DNA from: G963678095 sp963678095
Lineage (GTDB): Bacteria; Bacillota; Negativicutes; Selenomonadales; Selenomonadaceae
Direction of reading: 5' to 3'
NCBI GenBank assembly: GCA_963678095.2
Contig: OY782746.1
Location: forward strand, 620,001-684,000
Length of the DNA: 64,000 nucleotides
Shown: positions 8,255 to 16,907 of the stretch, piece by piece
How the letters are laid out: each line of letters starts with the position of its first letter
How positions within the stretch are numbered: the first letter of the stretch is position 1
Position numbers and translations under genes: made by a program
Notes under the pieces: generated by a model
Database searches by the model: none
Told to the model about the DNA's origin: nothing
What the model saw: the letters and a program-made list of their open reading frames with translations, nothing else

Positions 8255-9455
8255 AGACATTTCCCTCCCTGACTTCTCCCACCGTAGCACTAAAACGCCC
8301 ATCTGTCATTATAATTTCTACGGCATCGCCCGCCTTAATATTTGCAACGCCACGCAGCACCGTTTCCCCTGCCTGCACGATCCCATACCCTCGAGCCAGA
8401 ACATTTACCGGATTGAGCATCGCCAACTTTTCCAAGGGAACCTGCAGCTCATGCTTTTTATCTTTTATCGTCCGCATTACCAGCTGACGAAATTTTTCAT
8501 AAACCAAATCAAACCGCTGACGACGCTGGGCCAGCAACATCTGCGGCGTCCGCAGCGCTGTACTCTGCCGGCAGGCTGCAAGGCGCGCCTGTCTCAGCTG
8601 CAGCTGTTGCCGGCCGCGGGCAGTCAGCTGCGCCCGCAGGGATTGAATATAGCGGACCAGCTCGCCCGCATCCGGCACAGCCAGTTCAGCTGCCTGCGAC
8701 GGCGTCGCCGCCCGCATATCACTGACAAAATCCGCCAGCGTAAAATCCGTTTCATGCCCAACAGCCGAAATCACCGGCAGCCGGGAGGCAAAAATAGCCC
8801 TTACCACCGCTTCTTCATTAAAAGACCACAGGTCTTCCATTGAGCCGCCGCCGCGCCCAACGATGAGCACATCCACGGGAAACTGACGGTTGAAAAAATC
8901 CAAGGCCTGAACAATCTGTCCGGCAGACTGTTCGCCCTGGACCTGAACCGGGTAAAGAACCAACTGTACCTGGGGATTGCGCCGCTTGGCTACCCGATAA
9001 ATATCGCGCAGCACAGCCCCGCTTGGCGACGTCACAACCCCGATAGTCTGCGGAAATGCCGGTAAGGCCTGTTTGTGTTCTGCCAAAAACAGGCCTTCTT
9101 GTGTCAGTCTTTCCTTAAGTTGATCAAAAGCCAAACTCAGCTCACCGGCACCCTCCGGCAGCAAGGAATCCGCATATAGCTGATAGACACCATCTCGCTC
9201 ATAGACCGTAATGGATCCTGTCACCACAACCTGCATACCATTTACCGGCATAAACTTCAAATGCTGTACACGACTGCGAAACATCACAGCTTTAAGCGAA
9301 GAGGCCGCATCTTTCAGCGTGAAATAGCAATGACCGGAAGAATACTGCTTGAAATTTGATATTTCCCCCCGAATCATGATCCGCGACAAAATCCGATCCT
9401 GATCCATCAGCCCTTTTATGTATTTTGTTACTTCACTGACACTTCGAATATCCAA
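8226..9455 (-). CDS. xseA: Exodeoxyribonuclease VII large subunit
   Basis: About 409 residues. An OB-fold domain (ISNFKQYSSGHCYFTLKD) is followed by the catalytic domain with the GGGSMEDLWSFNEE and VISAVGHETDFTLADFV motifs of XseA. A TTG at 9455 (giving DIRSVSEVTKYIKG) is chosen as start because GAGGAG lies 9 bases before it. An in-frame ATG at 9479 exists, but it lies directly after the U-tract of the nusB terminator and has no ribosome binding site. It is the first gene of the xseA-xseB-ispA-dxs run. Confidence 0.92.
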   Translation of the reverse strand: MDIRSVSEVTKYIKGLMDQDRILSRIMIRGEISNFKQYSSGHCYFTLKDAASSLKAVMFRSRVQHLKFMPVNGMQVVVTGSITVYERDGVYQLYADSLLPEGAGELSLAFDQLKERLTQEGLFLAEHKQALPAFPQTIGVVTSPSGAVLRDIYRVAKRRNPQVQLVLYPVQVQGEQSAGQIVQALDFFNRQFPVDVLIVGRGGGSMEDLWSFNEEAVVRAIFASRLPVISAVGHETDFTLADFVSDMRAATPSQAAELAVPDAGELVRYIQSLRAQLTARGRQQLQLRQARLAACRQSTALRTPQMLLAQRRQRFDLVYEKFRQLVMRTIKDKKHELQVPLEKLAMLNPVNVLARGYGIVQAGETVLRGVANIKAGDAVEIIMTDGRFSATVGEVREGNVYGKNKETFI

Positions 9456-9481
9456 TGCCCTGCTCTCCTCATCCTGCATAA

Positions 9482-9506
9482 GAAAAAAGCCAGGCCACGG
9501 CCTGGC
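9482..9506 (-). terminator. Intrinsic terminator after nusB, directly ahead of xseA
   Basis: On the minus strand an 8-bp G+C-rich perfect inverted repeat (GCCAGGCC/GGCCTGGC, 2-base centre) is followed at once by TTTTTTCTT. It is 14 bases downstream of the nusB stop and only about 26 bases upstream of the probable xseA start, leaving no room for a promoter between them. Confidence 0.8.
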
Positions 9507-9520
9507 GGATTCTACTATTG

Positions 9521-9919
9521 TTATTTGACCATTGCGCCCAGAACACCATTAATAAACCGAGCCGATTCATCGGTACCAAATTTCTTGGCAAGCTCAACGG
9601 CCTCATTAATTACAATATTCGGTGCAATTTCCTCTTCGTTGAACTTCATCTCAAATACGGCCAACCGGGCAATATTGCGATCAACGCCGGACATCCGTTC
9701 AACCTTCCACTCGCGGGAATTCTCCGTTATGACAGCATCAATTGCTGCCAGATTTTCTTTCGTTCCCCTGACCGCATGGCGTAAGTATTCGCGATCCCGG
9801 TCTGCGAGCACGGCCGACTCCCCCAGCGCTGCATCGACTGCAGCCTCGATTGTTACTTCATTAAAATCCAACTGGAACAAAGCCTGTAAGGCTACTTCCC
9901 TGGCTTGTCTACGACTCAT
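9521..9919 (-). CDS. nusB: Transcription antitermination factor NusB
   Basis: A 132-residue all-helical RNA-binding protein, beginning MSRRQAREVALQALFQLDFN and ending with NEAVELAKKFGTDESARFING, both NusB signatures. With NusE/S10 it binds boxA RNA in rRNA leaders. AAGGAAGG precedes the ATG. It follows the Asp23-AmaP-DUF2273 block, a usual neighbour arrangement in Firmicutes, and is closed by an intrinsic terminator. Confidence 0.96.
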   Translation of the reverse strand: MSRRQAREVALQALFQLDFNEVTIEAAVDAALGESAVLADRDREYLRHAVRGTKENLAAIDAVITENSREWKVERMSGVDRNIARLAVFEMKFNEEEIAPNIVINEAVELAKKFGTDESARFINGVLGAMVK

Positions 9920-9962
9920 AATTACCTTCCTTTATTCAAATCCACCGGCTGCCAGACTGTCT

Positions 9963-10199
9963 TCAGCGATGAAAAAATGGCGGCAGCCATCTTTCCAAAC
10001 CCTGCGCAATCTCCTCGTTTCGATCGACTTTTATTCCAATGAACAGGCCGATCATTCCGCATAGCAACACAAAGACCGTATTCCAAAAACCGAACAGCAG
10101 GATTGCTATGCCAAGCACCAGTCCCAGCAAAGTACCCGCGGTCTTACCGCGATGATTTTGCCATGCTGCTTCGATAAAAAGCTTTACATCCTCTTTCAT
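9963..10199 (-). CDS. DUF2273 small membrane protein
   Basis: A 78-residue protein with two adjacent hydrophobic segments (about residues 20-37 and 40-56: TLLGLVLGIAILLFGFW, TVFVLLCGMIGLFIGI) and a short charged tail. Length, topology and position between AmaP and NusB match the DUF2273 family, which accompanies Asp23-type envelope-stress proteins in Gram-positive bacteria. Its molecular role is unknown; a membrane partner of AmaP is plausible. The start has GAGGTGA upstream. Confidence 0.85.
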   Translation of the reverse strand: MKEDVKLFIEAAWQNHRGKTAGTLLGLVLGIAILLFGFWNTVFVLLCGMIGLFIGIKVDRNEEIAQGLERWLPPFFHR

Positions 10200-10230
10200 T
10201 TCGTCACCTCATTGTTGTGGCGCCTTAGCA

Positions 10231-10806
10231 CTACACAACACGCTGCTTTGCTGTGGCAGTATTCGCAATATTTTCCACTGTAATCTCAATATCAACATCC
10301 CGGAGTCCAACAAAGTTCGTCAGCTGCTCTCTGATTTTTTTTTGTATCTCATCAGAAACAGCGGCCGCATTGTTTTCCTGGCCAAGAATAACCCGGAGCT
10401 TGATGTGAACTACCGGATCTGCTGCCGGAGATGACTTGCTCACCTCAGCTGTAACGCGTTCTTTTACATCGCGAACCCCATGAACTGACCGAGCCGTCTT
10501 GTCAACCAAGTTCTTTATGGCTTCAATCGCAATGCGCACATCTCCCATTGCCCCATGAATGACCACGGCCTCCTTGTCATAGCGGGTCTTTTTCCCCGAG
10601 CTGAAGGTCAGCCCAAAAAGCTGAATGCTGACAAGAAACATTACCAATGCTACCGCCCCGGTTTCCCAACGACCGCTCAGATACAAAAACTCATTCCAGA
10701 CATAAGCCGCTGGCACAACCTGCAGGCAGAAGAGAGCCGCGCCTAATGACAAGAGCGCAATACCGATCGTGTAAAAAAACAGCAGCACCCGATTTATAAT
10801 CCCCAT
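10231..10806 (-). CDS. amaP: Alkaline shock response membrane anchor protein AmaP
   Basis: A 191-residue protein with two N-terminal membrane segments (about residues 7-30 and 50-68) and a cytoplasmic Asp23-like domain (VVIHGAMGDVRIAIEAIKNL; KLRVILGQENN). In Staphylococcus AmaP anchors Asp23 at the membrane and links to cell-envelope stress. The gene lies between asp23 and the DUF2273 gene in the standard order. GGAGAG is 8 bases before the ATG. Confidence 0.85.
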   Translation of the reverse strand: MGIINRVLLFFYTIGIALLSLGAALFCLQVVPAAYVWNEFLYLSGRWETGAVALVMFLVSIQLFGLTFSSGKKTRYDKEAVVIHGAMGDVRIAIEAIKNLVDKTARSVHGVRDVKERVTAEVSKSSPAADPVVHIKLRVILGQENNAAAVSDEIQKKIREQLTNFVGLRDVDIEITVENIANTATAKQRVV

Positions 10807-10827
10807 TTACATGTCTCTCCTCTGATT

Positions 10828-11226
10828 TCAGCGTACACGAACTTCCTCAGCCTTTGCTTCTTCCGGGAAGCCTACACCCTGTACATGAATATTCACTTCC
10901 ACAACCGCCAAACCCGTCATCGTTTCAATCGCCTGTTTTACATTTTCCTGTACAGCCAGCGCAACATCCGGAATGCGGATACCATATTTCACAATGATAA
11001 ACAGGTCAACAGCGGCTTCACGTTCACCGACTTCAACCTTAACGCCTTTGGCAAAATTTTTCCGTCCTAAAAGTTCTGCTATCCCACCTACAAGCCCACC
11101 GCTCATGCCGGCAACACCTTCGACTTCCGTAGCCGCCAGTCCGGCAATGATGCTGACTACTTCATCGGCAATGCGAATGGATCCGAGGGAATTCGTAACG
11201 TCTTTTTTTCCTGCTTCTTTTTCCAT
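10828..11226 (-). CDS. Asp23/Gls24 family envelope stress protein
   Basis: A 132-residue Asp23/Gls24-domain protein. The core (GSIRIADEVVSIIAGLAATEVEGVAGMSGG) and the later VALAVQENVKQAIETMTGL helix are standard for the family. These cytoplasmic proteins are tethered to the membrane by AmaP, encoded next. It is the first gene of its run, with a GGGAGG box and a promoter with a perfect TATAAT about 50 bases upstream. Confidence 0.92.
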   Translation of the reverse strand: MEKEAGKKDVTNSLGSIRIADEVVSIIAGLAATEVEGVAGMSGGLVGGIAELLGRKNFAKGVKVEVGEREAAVDLFIIVKYGIRIPDVALAVQENVKQAIETMTGLAVVEVNIHVQGVGFPEEAKAEEVRVR

Positions 11227-11276
11227 AGTAAAACCTCCCTTATTTTAGACAACGACAGCACTATAATGATATCTAA

Positions 11277-11305
11277 ATTATAGCAAACAAACTGTAAATA
11301 TACAA
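11277..11305 (-). promoter_or_regulatory. Promoter for asp23-amaP-DUF2273-nusB
   Basis: On the minus strand a perfect TATAAT (11277-11282) lies 17 bases after TTGTAT (11300-11305). The surrounding sequence is A+T-rich and ends just before the asp23 ribosome binding site. The -35 is weak, so activation or UP-element effects are possible. Confidence 0.6.
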
Positions 11306-11383
11306 ATTCATCTAAAAAATATACAGCCATTTATGGCCCTTACCGAAAAGACTTCGTCATTTGCCGCAGCATTTCCTGCCGGC

Positions 11384-11423
11384 AAAAAAAAAATCCGCTG
11401 TCGGATGCCTCCTGCAGCGGATT
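11384..11423 (-). terminator. Intrinsic terminator after efp
   Basis: On the minus strand AATCCGCTG and its complement CAGCGGATT form a stem, followed by a run of ten T. It starts about 14 bases after the efp stop codon. Confidence 0.9.
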
Positions 11424-11436
11424 CCCATACTTCTTA

Positions 11437-11994
11437 TTATGCTCTTTCGACGTAATTGCCTGTGCGAGTATCAATGCGCAGGACATCGCCCTGATTGATA
11501 AAGAGCGGCACTTTTACCACATAACCGGTTTCGAGCGTAGCCAGTTTTGTCGCACCAGTAGCTGTATCACCTTTTACACTCGGCTCGCATTCCGCTACTT
11601 CAAGATTTACGGAATTCGGCAAGGAAATACCGATGATTTTACCCTTAAAGGTCTGCAAATTGATGTCCATATTTTCTTTGAGGTAGCGCAGAGCATCCCC
11701 GAGCTGATCCTTCGAAAGTTCCGACTGTTCATAGGACTCGTTGTCCATAAACGTATACATGCCATCCGTTTCATAAAGGAACTGCATTGCCCGCGTTTCT
11801 ATATGCGCTGCCGGCATTTTTTCATTCGGGTTGAATGTGCGCTCAACAACAGCACCTGTTTCAACGTTTTTGATCTTTGTTCTTACAAAGGCAGCACCCT
11901 TACCCGGTTTTACATGCTGGAAATCGACAACCTGCCATACACCATTATCAAATTCGATTGTCAATCCCGTGCGGAAATCTGTACTAGAAATCAT
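11437..11994 (-). CDS. efp: Elongation factor P
   Basis: A 185-residue three-domain beta-barrel protein that rescues ribosomes stalled at proline runs. The domain-I loop VKPGKGAAFVRTKIKN carries the position (lysine of PGKG) that is modified in many species. The C-terminal signature (LFINQGDVLRIDTRTGNYVERA) is complete. GGAGGG precedes the ATG. It is the last gene of the run that starts at mltG and is followed by a strong terminator. Confidence 0.97.
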   Translation of the reverse strand: MISSTDFRTGLTIEFDNGVWQVVDFQHVKPGKGAAFVRTKIKNVETGAVVERTFNPNEKMPAAHIETRAMQFLYETDGMYTFMDNESYEQSELSKDQLGDALRYLKENMDINLQTFKGKIIGISLPNSVNLEVAECEPSVKGDTATGATKLATLETGYVVKVPLFINQGDVLRIDTRTGNYVERA

Positions 11995-12039
11995 TTGTTA
12001 CGCCCTCCATTAAATCCTGTCGGATTTTTTAATTCTATT

Positions 12040-13113
12040 CTATTCAATTTCAATTAACTGTTTACTGCTCTGTGTCAACGGTTTCCCGCCGTCCGCAGTA
12101 ACCAAAACAGTGTCTTCAATGCGCACTCCGCCCCACCCCGGAAGATAAATCCCCGGTTCGACAGTAACCAGCATATTTTCCACCAGCTGATCACATTTGC
12201 TCAATGGCGACAAACGCGGTTCTTCATGGATTTCCAGCCCCACACTGTGTCCGAGACCATGACCAAATGCCCGGCCATACCCTGCATCCATGATATAACG
12301 GCGAACGTCCTCATCCACAGCACGTCCGGAAGCTCCCACCTGCACTTTTTCCACGCCGAGCAGCTGGGCTTTTAATACAATGTCATAGATCTTATGCTGA
12401 TTTTCATCCGCATGGCCAAGGCACAGCGTGCGCGTGATATCCGAATGGTATCCCCTGTAAACAGCACCGAAATCCATTGTAACAAATTCTCCGTCAACAA
12501 TCAACTTTTCCGTCGCAATTCCATGCGGCAGGCTGCCACGGACACCCGAGGCAATAATCGTCGCAAAGGCCGGCCTTTCTGAGCCCAAACGACGCATGCA
12601 GGTTTCAAGTTCAAGCGCTACGTCAAGTTCACGCACCCCCGGTTTTATAAACTGCAGGACCTGTTCAAAAGCTCGGTCGCTAATTTCCACCGCCCGCCGC
12701 AAAAAAGAAAGCTCTTCGGCATCTTTGATCATTCGCAATTCATCAAGTTTGAGCGGAGTATTAAACTCGATATGCTCCGGCAATAATTTGTAAACCGCAA
12801 CAAAGTCACTATAACTGAGATCCCCACCCTCAAAGCCGACCTTGTGCACAGCATTTTTTTTCATTCTTTCGGCAGCTGCAGCCAGAAGCCCATCCTTTTG
12901 CTCTATGATATAAAAATCACTTGTCTGCTGTTTCGCCTGTTCGATATAACGAAAATCCGTAATGAGCTCTGCATTTGTTGGCGTTACCAACAGCAAGGTA
13001 TCATCCCCGGTAAACCCGCTGAAATAATGTAGATTTTCAAGTTTGCTGATGAGCACGGCATCGAGCTGATGCTCACCAAGAAAATTTCGTAGTTTTTTTA
13101 ATCTAGCTTCCAC
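12040..13113 (-). CDS. Xaa-Pro peptidase, M24B family
   Basis: A 357-residue aminopeptidase/dipeptidase of the creatinase fold. The metal ligands are visible: two aspartates (VTMDFGA and SDITRT), the histidine of GHGLGHSVGL, and two glutamates (VTVEPGIY and RIEDTVLV). The N-terminal creatinase-like domain (residues 1-120) is shortened as in YqhT-type enzymes. It removes N-terminal residues before proline in the cytoplasm. The start is GTG with AAGGGGG upstream. The aroQ-peptidase-efp order is conserved in Firmicutes (yqhS-yqhT-efp). Confidence 0.92.
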   Translation of the reverse strand: MEARLKKLRNFLGEHQLDAVLISKLENLHYFSGFTGDDTLLLVTPTNAELITDFRYIEQAKQQTSDFYIIEQKDGLLAAAAERMKKNAVHKVGFEGGDLSYSDFVAVYKLLPEHIEFNTPLKLDELRMIKDAEELSFLRRAVEISDRAFEQVLQFIKPGVRELDVALELETCMRRLGSERPAFATIIASGVRGSLPHGIATEKLIVDGEFVTMDFGAVYRGYHSDITRTLCLGHADENQHKIYDIVLKAQLLGVEKVQVGASGRAVDEDVRRYIMDAGYGRAFGHGLGHSVGLEIHEEPRLSPLSKCDQLVENMLVTVEPGIYLPGWGGVRIEDTVLVTADGGKPLTQSSKQLIEIE

Positions 13114-13125
13114 TGGAAGGCCCCC

Positions 13126-13572
13126 TTATTTTGTCTTTCTGATGATGATCTCAAGGGCCGCCATGTAGCTGTCCTCGCCAAAGCCGCAGATCTGTCCCAT
13201 AACAACCGGTGCCAGGACAGAATGATGTCGAAATTCCTCTCGCTTATGAATGTTTGACAGATGCACTTCAATTGCCGGCACCTCAACAGCTGCCAGAGCA
13301 TCCCGGATTGCAATGCTGTAGTGCGTGAATGCTGCCGCGTTTAAAATAATCCAGTCATAGGCACTGGCCGGGGCTGCCTGAATCGCATCCACCAGCATGC
13401 CTTCGTGATTGGTCTGAAAAAAATCCAGCTGAATCTGTGCCTCAGCCGCGCGGCGGCGCAGAAGTTCGTTGATATCATCGAGTGTCTGCGAACCATAAAT
13501 TTCCGGCTCCCGCCGTCCGAGAAGGTTCAGATTAGGTCCGTGCAATACAAGCACTTTTTTCAATAAAATCAC
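13126..13572 (-). CDS. aroQ: Type II 3-dehydroquinate dehydratase
   Basis: A 148-residue dodecameric-type dehydroquinase of the shikimate pathway. The N-terminal VLVLHGPNLNLLGRREPEIYG includes the catalytic tyrosine and arginine. LNAAAFTHYSIAIRDAL and EVHLSNIHKREEFRHHSVLA complete the active site. The start is uncertain between the GTG at 13572 and the TTG at 13563; neither has a strong ribosome binding site. It is followed directly by the Xaa-Pro peptidase and efp. Confidence 0.95.
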   Translation of the reverse strand: MILLKKVLVLHGPNLNLLGRREPEIYGSQTLDDINELLRRRAAEAQIQLDFFQTNHEGMLVDAIQAAPASAYDWIILNAAAFTHYSIAIRDALAAVEVPAIEVHLSNIHKREEFRHHSVLAPVVMGQICGFGEDSYMAALEIIIRKTK

Positions 13573-13618
13573 TGCCTATTCTAAAATAAGTTCTCCGGGA
13601 GAATTTCCCGGCTTGCCT

Positions 13619-13903
13619 TTAGTAGCGAATTTCAAAACTCGTTTCGCCATCAACCACCGTTATATCCTGCAATTGCAGTTGCTCCACTTTAATAAAAAAA
13701 CTTCCGGCTCTGATTTTAGCGGCCAGCTGGGAAAGCTGCTCACCGGTGCCCTGCAGCTCCATCGTCACCGTACTATCCTCCATGTTTTTCACCCAGCCCG
13801 TCACGCCCAGAAGCTGCGACTGTGACTGCACAAAATACCGGAACCCGACCCCCTGGACTCGCCCGGAGGCACAGCCAAAACAACGTTTTCGATTCGCCTG
13901 CAT
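13619..13903 (-). CDS. acyP: Acylphosphatase
   Basis: About 94 residues. The catalytic signature is GRVQGVGFRYFVQ (arginine in the phosphate loop), followed by GVTGWVKNMEDSTVTMELQG with the conserved asparagine. The ATG at 13903 is preferred because AGGCGGTG, a near-perfect match to the anti-Shine-Dalgarno, lies 6 bases upstream; the longer frame starts at a TTG inside the U32 gene. The enzyme hydrolyses acyl phosphates. A short hairpin (CCGGGA/TCCCGG) lies just downstream, with only a poor T-tract. Confidence 0.93.
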   Translation of the reverse strand: MQANRKRCFGCASGRVQGVGFRYFVQSQSQLLGVTGWVKNMEDSTVTMELQGTGEQLSQLAAKIRAGSFFIKVEQLQLQDITVVDGETSFEIRY

Positions 13904-13938
13904 AAAAAACACCGCCTTTTCAAAATAAACCGCCGCCG

Positions 13939-15156
13939 TCAAACATCCCGGCGTAAAATGGCATATGGGACAACCGGCTGCTGCATCCGGATCCGGACAA
14001 GCTGCTGGGCATGCGGAGCCGTCTCAATCAACGTTCCGTCTTCATCCATCATTTCTGTCAAGACCTGGCGAAACAACGGTCCCTCCGGCTGTAAAATCTC
14101 AATTTCCTGCCCACATTTCATGTTATTGCGCTGCTCGACAAGCGCCCAACCCGTGGCAGCATCATAGCTGTGCACCAAGCCGATAAAATCGGACGTCTGC
14201 GTATAGGAAGAGCTGCCATAGATCTGATCCTCTGCCGACGGCTGTTCAAAATAAAATCCGGTCGCATACGCCCGATGCGACACCTTGTCAAGCTCCGCCA
14301 CCCACTCTGGCTGAACCACAAAGCCTTCCGGATCAGCAAAATAGGCATCAATCGCGGCCCGGTAAGCCTTAACTACACTGGCCACATAATGAACACTCTT
14401 CATTCTGCCTTCTATTTTCAAACTATCCACACCACTGGCGATGACCTGGTCGATGTGCTCAAGCAGACACATATCCTTTGAATTGAAGATATAACTGCCC
14501 CGCTCATCTTCCTCCACCGGAAAATACTGCCCGGGACGTTTTTCTTCCACTAGTGCGTATTTCCAGCGACAGGGCTGGGCGCAGCTGCCACGATTGGCAT
14601 CACGGCCCGTAAAATAATTGCTCATCAGGCAGCGGCCGGAATACGAAATGCACATGGCCCCGTGAACAAACATTTCTAATTCCACTGGGCAGTGCTCACG
14701 AATTTTTCTTATCTCCTGCAAAGACATTTCGCGGGCAAGAACCACCCGGCTCGCTCCCAGATCCTTCCAGGCGTTTACCGCTTCCCAGTTGGTATTATTT
14801 GCCTGCGTACTTATATGAATTTCCATCTGGGGCAGCAAACGGCGCACCATCATAAACACGCCCAGATCGGCAACTAACACGGCATCGATCCCAGTCTCAC
14901 CCAAAGATTTCAGGTATTCCGGGAGTTTTTCCATATCGCTGTTATGCGCAAAAATATTCACGGTAACATAGACTTTCTTTTGCAGGCTGTGGGCAAATAC
15001 GACCGCCTCGCGGATTTCTTCCTGCGTAAAATTCCCACCAAACGCCCGCAGGCCAAAGGCCTTGCCTCCCAGGTAGACCGCATCTGCTCCATAAAGCAGG
15101 GCCATTTTTAATTTTTCCATATTGCCGGCAGGTGCCAGCAGTTCAGGTTTTTTCAA
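13939..15156 (-). CDS. trhP: U32 family peptidase-like tRNA hydroxylation protein
   Basis: A 405-residue U32-family protein. It starts with KKPELLAPAGNMEKLKMAL and contains the signature EMFVHGAMCISYSGRCLMS followed by GSCAQPCRWKY, whose cysteines ligate an Fe-S cluster in this family. The neighbouring trmR and mltG match the B. subtilis yrrL-yrrM-yrrN-yrrO order, where U32 proteins (TrhP1/P2) make 5-hydroxyuridine at tRNA position 34. Only one U32 gene is present here. It uses a TTG start with AAGGAG 8 bases upstream. Peptidase activity is doubtful for this subgroup. Confidence 0.85.
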   Translation of the reverse strand: MKKPELLAPAGNMEKLKMALLYGADAVYLGGKAFGLRAFGGNFTQEEIREAVVFAHSLQKKVYVTVNIFAHNSDMEKLPEYLKSLGETGIDAVLVADLGVFMMVRRLLPQMEIHISTQANNTNWEAVNAWKDLGASRVVLAREMSLQEIRKIREHCPVELEMFVHGAMCISYSGRCLMSNYFTGRDANRGSCAQPCRWKYALVEEKRPGQYFPVEEDERGSYIFNSKDMCLLEHIDQVIASGVDSLKIEGRMKSVHYVASVVKAYRAAIDAYFADPEGFVVQPEWVAELDKVSHRAYATGFYFEQPSAEDQIYGSSSYTQTSDFIGLVHSYDAATGWALVEQRNNMKCGQEIEILQPEGPLFRQVLTEMMDEDGTLIETAPHAQQLVRIRMQQPVVPYAILRRDV

Positions 15157-15748
15157 TATCTATTCTCCTTGTAGAGACGGCAAGTCCGTCGCCGTCCTGA
15201 TAAATCTTGGTAACAAAGTCCGGCTGGCTTTCCACCAGCGCAATGTATTCACGCAAACGCTTGACGATGGTCTTATAACGGCGAGGTGGTTTTTCCTCAC
15301 TGCAGACATACCCGCGAAACAGCACATTGTCCGCTATAACGACCGCCTGCGGGGCCAGGAGCGGCAGAATTAAACGAAAGTATTCCGGATACTGCCCCTT
15401 CGCGGCATCGATAAACACCAAATCATACAAGCCCCGCAAAGATTTTATGTTTTTTGCCGCATCCCCGCGCACAATTCTGATCTGCTCCCTGTAGGGGGAA
15501 CGATCAACAAAAGCCTGCGCGGTCTCTGCCCGTGCCTCATCAAGCTCCAAGGTCGTTATGCTGACACCGGGTGCACTGTTTTGAGCCAGCAGCAATGTCG
15601 AATAGCCAATAGCCGTACCAATTTCAAGCACCCGCTCTGCTTTACAGGCTTGGGTGGCCTTCACCAAAACTTCCCGTCCGGCAGCGTTAATCACCGGCAC
15701 CCGGTTTTCAGCCGCATAAGCTTCCATTTCTTTCAATAACGCTTCCAT
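15143..15748 (-). CDS. trmR: tRNA 5-hydroxyuridine methyltransferase TrmR-type O-methyltransferase
   Basis: A 201-residue SAM-dependent O-methyltransferase. The SAM motif is VLEIGTAIGYSTLLLAQ, and FIDAAKGQYPEYF matches the catechol-O-methyltransferase-like metal site. In B. subtilis TrmR (YrrM) converts ho5U to mo5U at the wobble position, using the product of the U32 proteins encoded next. The start is the ATG at 15748, in a TGATG overlap with the mltG stop and 5 bases after AAGGTG. The 3' end overlaps the U32 gene, so the pair is translationally coupled. Confidence 0.85.
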   Translation of the reverse strand: MEALLKEMEAYAAENRVPVINAAGREVLVKATQACKAERVLEIGTAIGYSTLLLAQNSAPGVSITTLELDEARAETAQAFVDRSPYREQIRIVRGDAAKNIKSLRGLYDLVFIDAAKGQYPEYFRLILPLLAPQAVVIADNVLFRGYVCSEEKPPRRYKTIVKRLREYIALVESQPDFVTKIYQDGDGLAVSTRRIDIEKT

Positions 15749-16791
15749 CACTGCACCTTGTCAATTGTCGCCAGATGTTCCTCGTACGTCCGACTGAAAT
15801 GATGACGGCCATCCTTATCGGCAACAAAATACATATAATCCGTCGGGTCCGAATAAAGCACGGCCTTAATCGAGGCCAGCCCCGGATTGCCGATCGGCCC
15901 TGGCGGCAGCCCTTGATGCAGATACGTATTATAAGGGGATTCAATTTTTGTATCCTGAATAGACAATTCAGCCTTCGGGTTGCCCAGAATATACTGAATG
16001 GTGGCACAAGACTGCAATGGCATTTCTGCCTTCAGGCGGTTTAAAAACACCTGCGCAATGATCGGCCGGTCCTCTTCCATCTGTGCTTCCTTTTCAACGA
16101 GTGAAGCTAAAATCACGAGTTCCCGGATCGATAGATTCATTGCCGCCGCCCGTTCGCGCATCGCTGGCGTCAGTTCCTGATCAAATTGTCCAGCCATCAT
16201 CTTCATGATATCTTCAGCCTTAAAATCACCGCCGATTTCATAGGTATCAGGAAACAAAAAACCTTCCGCCTGATATTTTGTGCGGCTGTTTCCGGCCATG
16301 TAATCATACGCCCGAAACTTTTCGGCGGCACTGCAGAAGGCCTTCTCACTGCCAATCCCCTTTTCATCAAGTGAGCGGGCTATCTGCTCGACACTATAAC
16401 CTTCCGGAACCGTAATCCGCAGCGTTGACGTATTGCCAGCGACAAGCATTTCCAGCACCTTGCGATTGTCCATATGACGGTAAAACGCATAATCCCCCGT
16501 CTTAAAATTTGCATCAGCCCCATTAAGCTTGGCCATCAGCCTAAAGCTGTAGGTGCTGTCGATAACCTGCTGTTTTTTCAACAATTCGGCAATCGCTTCG
16601 GCATTCATGCCGGAATGGATGCTGATATACACCGTATTTTTCCCCTGCTTTACCGCCTGCTGCGATCCGGAATCGCGGTGCAGGCAGCCATACGTGAAAA
16701 TTGCCGCAATCAAAAATGATAGTCCGCCAATGATCACCCACTTCGATATCTGCCGGTCCCCTTGCATATACAATAGAAAAACATCTCCCAT
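15748..16791 (-). CDS. mltG: Endolytic murein transglycosylase MltG
   Basis: A 347-residue membrane-anchored protein. One N-terminal transmembrane helix (about residues 18-36) is followed by a LysM-like region and the YceG catalytic domain. The catalytic glutamate is in LVILASLVEKEAQMEEDRP and the downstream QSCATIQYILG motif is intact. MltG cleaves nascent glycan strands. The annotated ATG sits directly against AAAGGGA, so a TTG six codons later may be the true start. It is the first gene of the mltG-trmR-trhP-acyP-aroQ-peptidase-efp run and has a strong promoter upstream. Confidence 0.93.
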   Translation of the reverse strand: MGDVFLLYMQGDRQISKWVIIGGLSFLIAAIFTYGCLHRDSGSQQAVKQGKNTVYISIHSGMNAEAIAELLKKQQVIDSTYSFRLMAKLNGADANFKTGDYAFYRHMDNRKVLEMLVAGNTSTLRITVPEGYSVEQIARSLDEKGIGSEKAFCSAAEKFRAYDYMAGNSRTKYQAEGFLFPDTYEIGGDFKAEDIMKMMAGQFDQELTPAMRERAAAMNLSIRELVILASLVEKEAQMEEDRPIIAQVFLNRLKAEMPLQSCATIQYILGNPKAELSIQDTKIESPYNTYLHQGLPPGPIGNPGLASIKAVLYSDPTDYMYFVADKDGRHHFSRTYEEHLATIDKVQ

Positions 16792-16810
16792 TCCCTTTGA
16801 GTATTCTATA

Positions 16811-16839
16811 ATTATACGAAAAACGCCACTAAATTACAA
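16811..16839 (-). promoter_or_regulatory. Promoter for mltG operon
   Basis: On the minus strand TTGTAA (16834-16839), a 17-base spacer and a perfect TATAAT (16811-16816) lie just upstream of mltG and just after the terminator of the preceding gene. Confidence 0.75.
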
Positions 16840-16843
16840 TAAA

Positions 16844-16899
16844 GTGCCGGCAAATATTCCCTGCCGGCACAAAAAACCGCCGCCCTCAACAGGCGGCGG
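16844..16899 (-). terminator. Tandem hairpins ending the DUF1292 gene
   Basis: On the minus strand an 8-bp stem CCGCCGCC/GGCGGCGG is followed by TTTTTT (16871-16899). A second 9-bp stem GTGCCGGCA/TGCCGGCAC follows, with a weaker TTTATT tail (16844-16870). The first is a canonical terminator; the second may back it up. Confidence 0.88.
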
Positions 16900-16907
16900 C
16901 AAACAGC

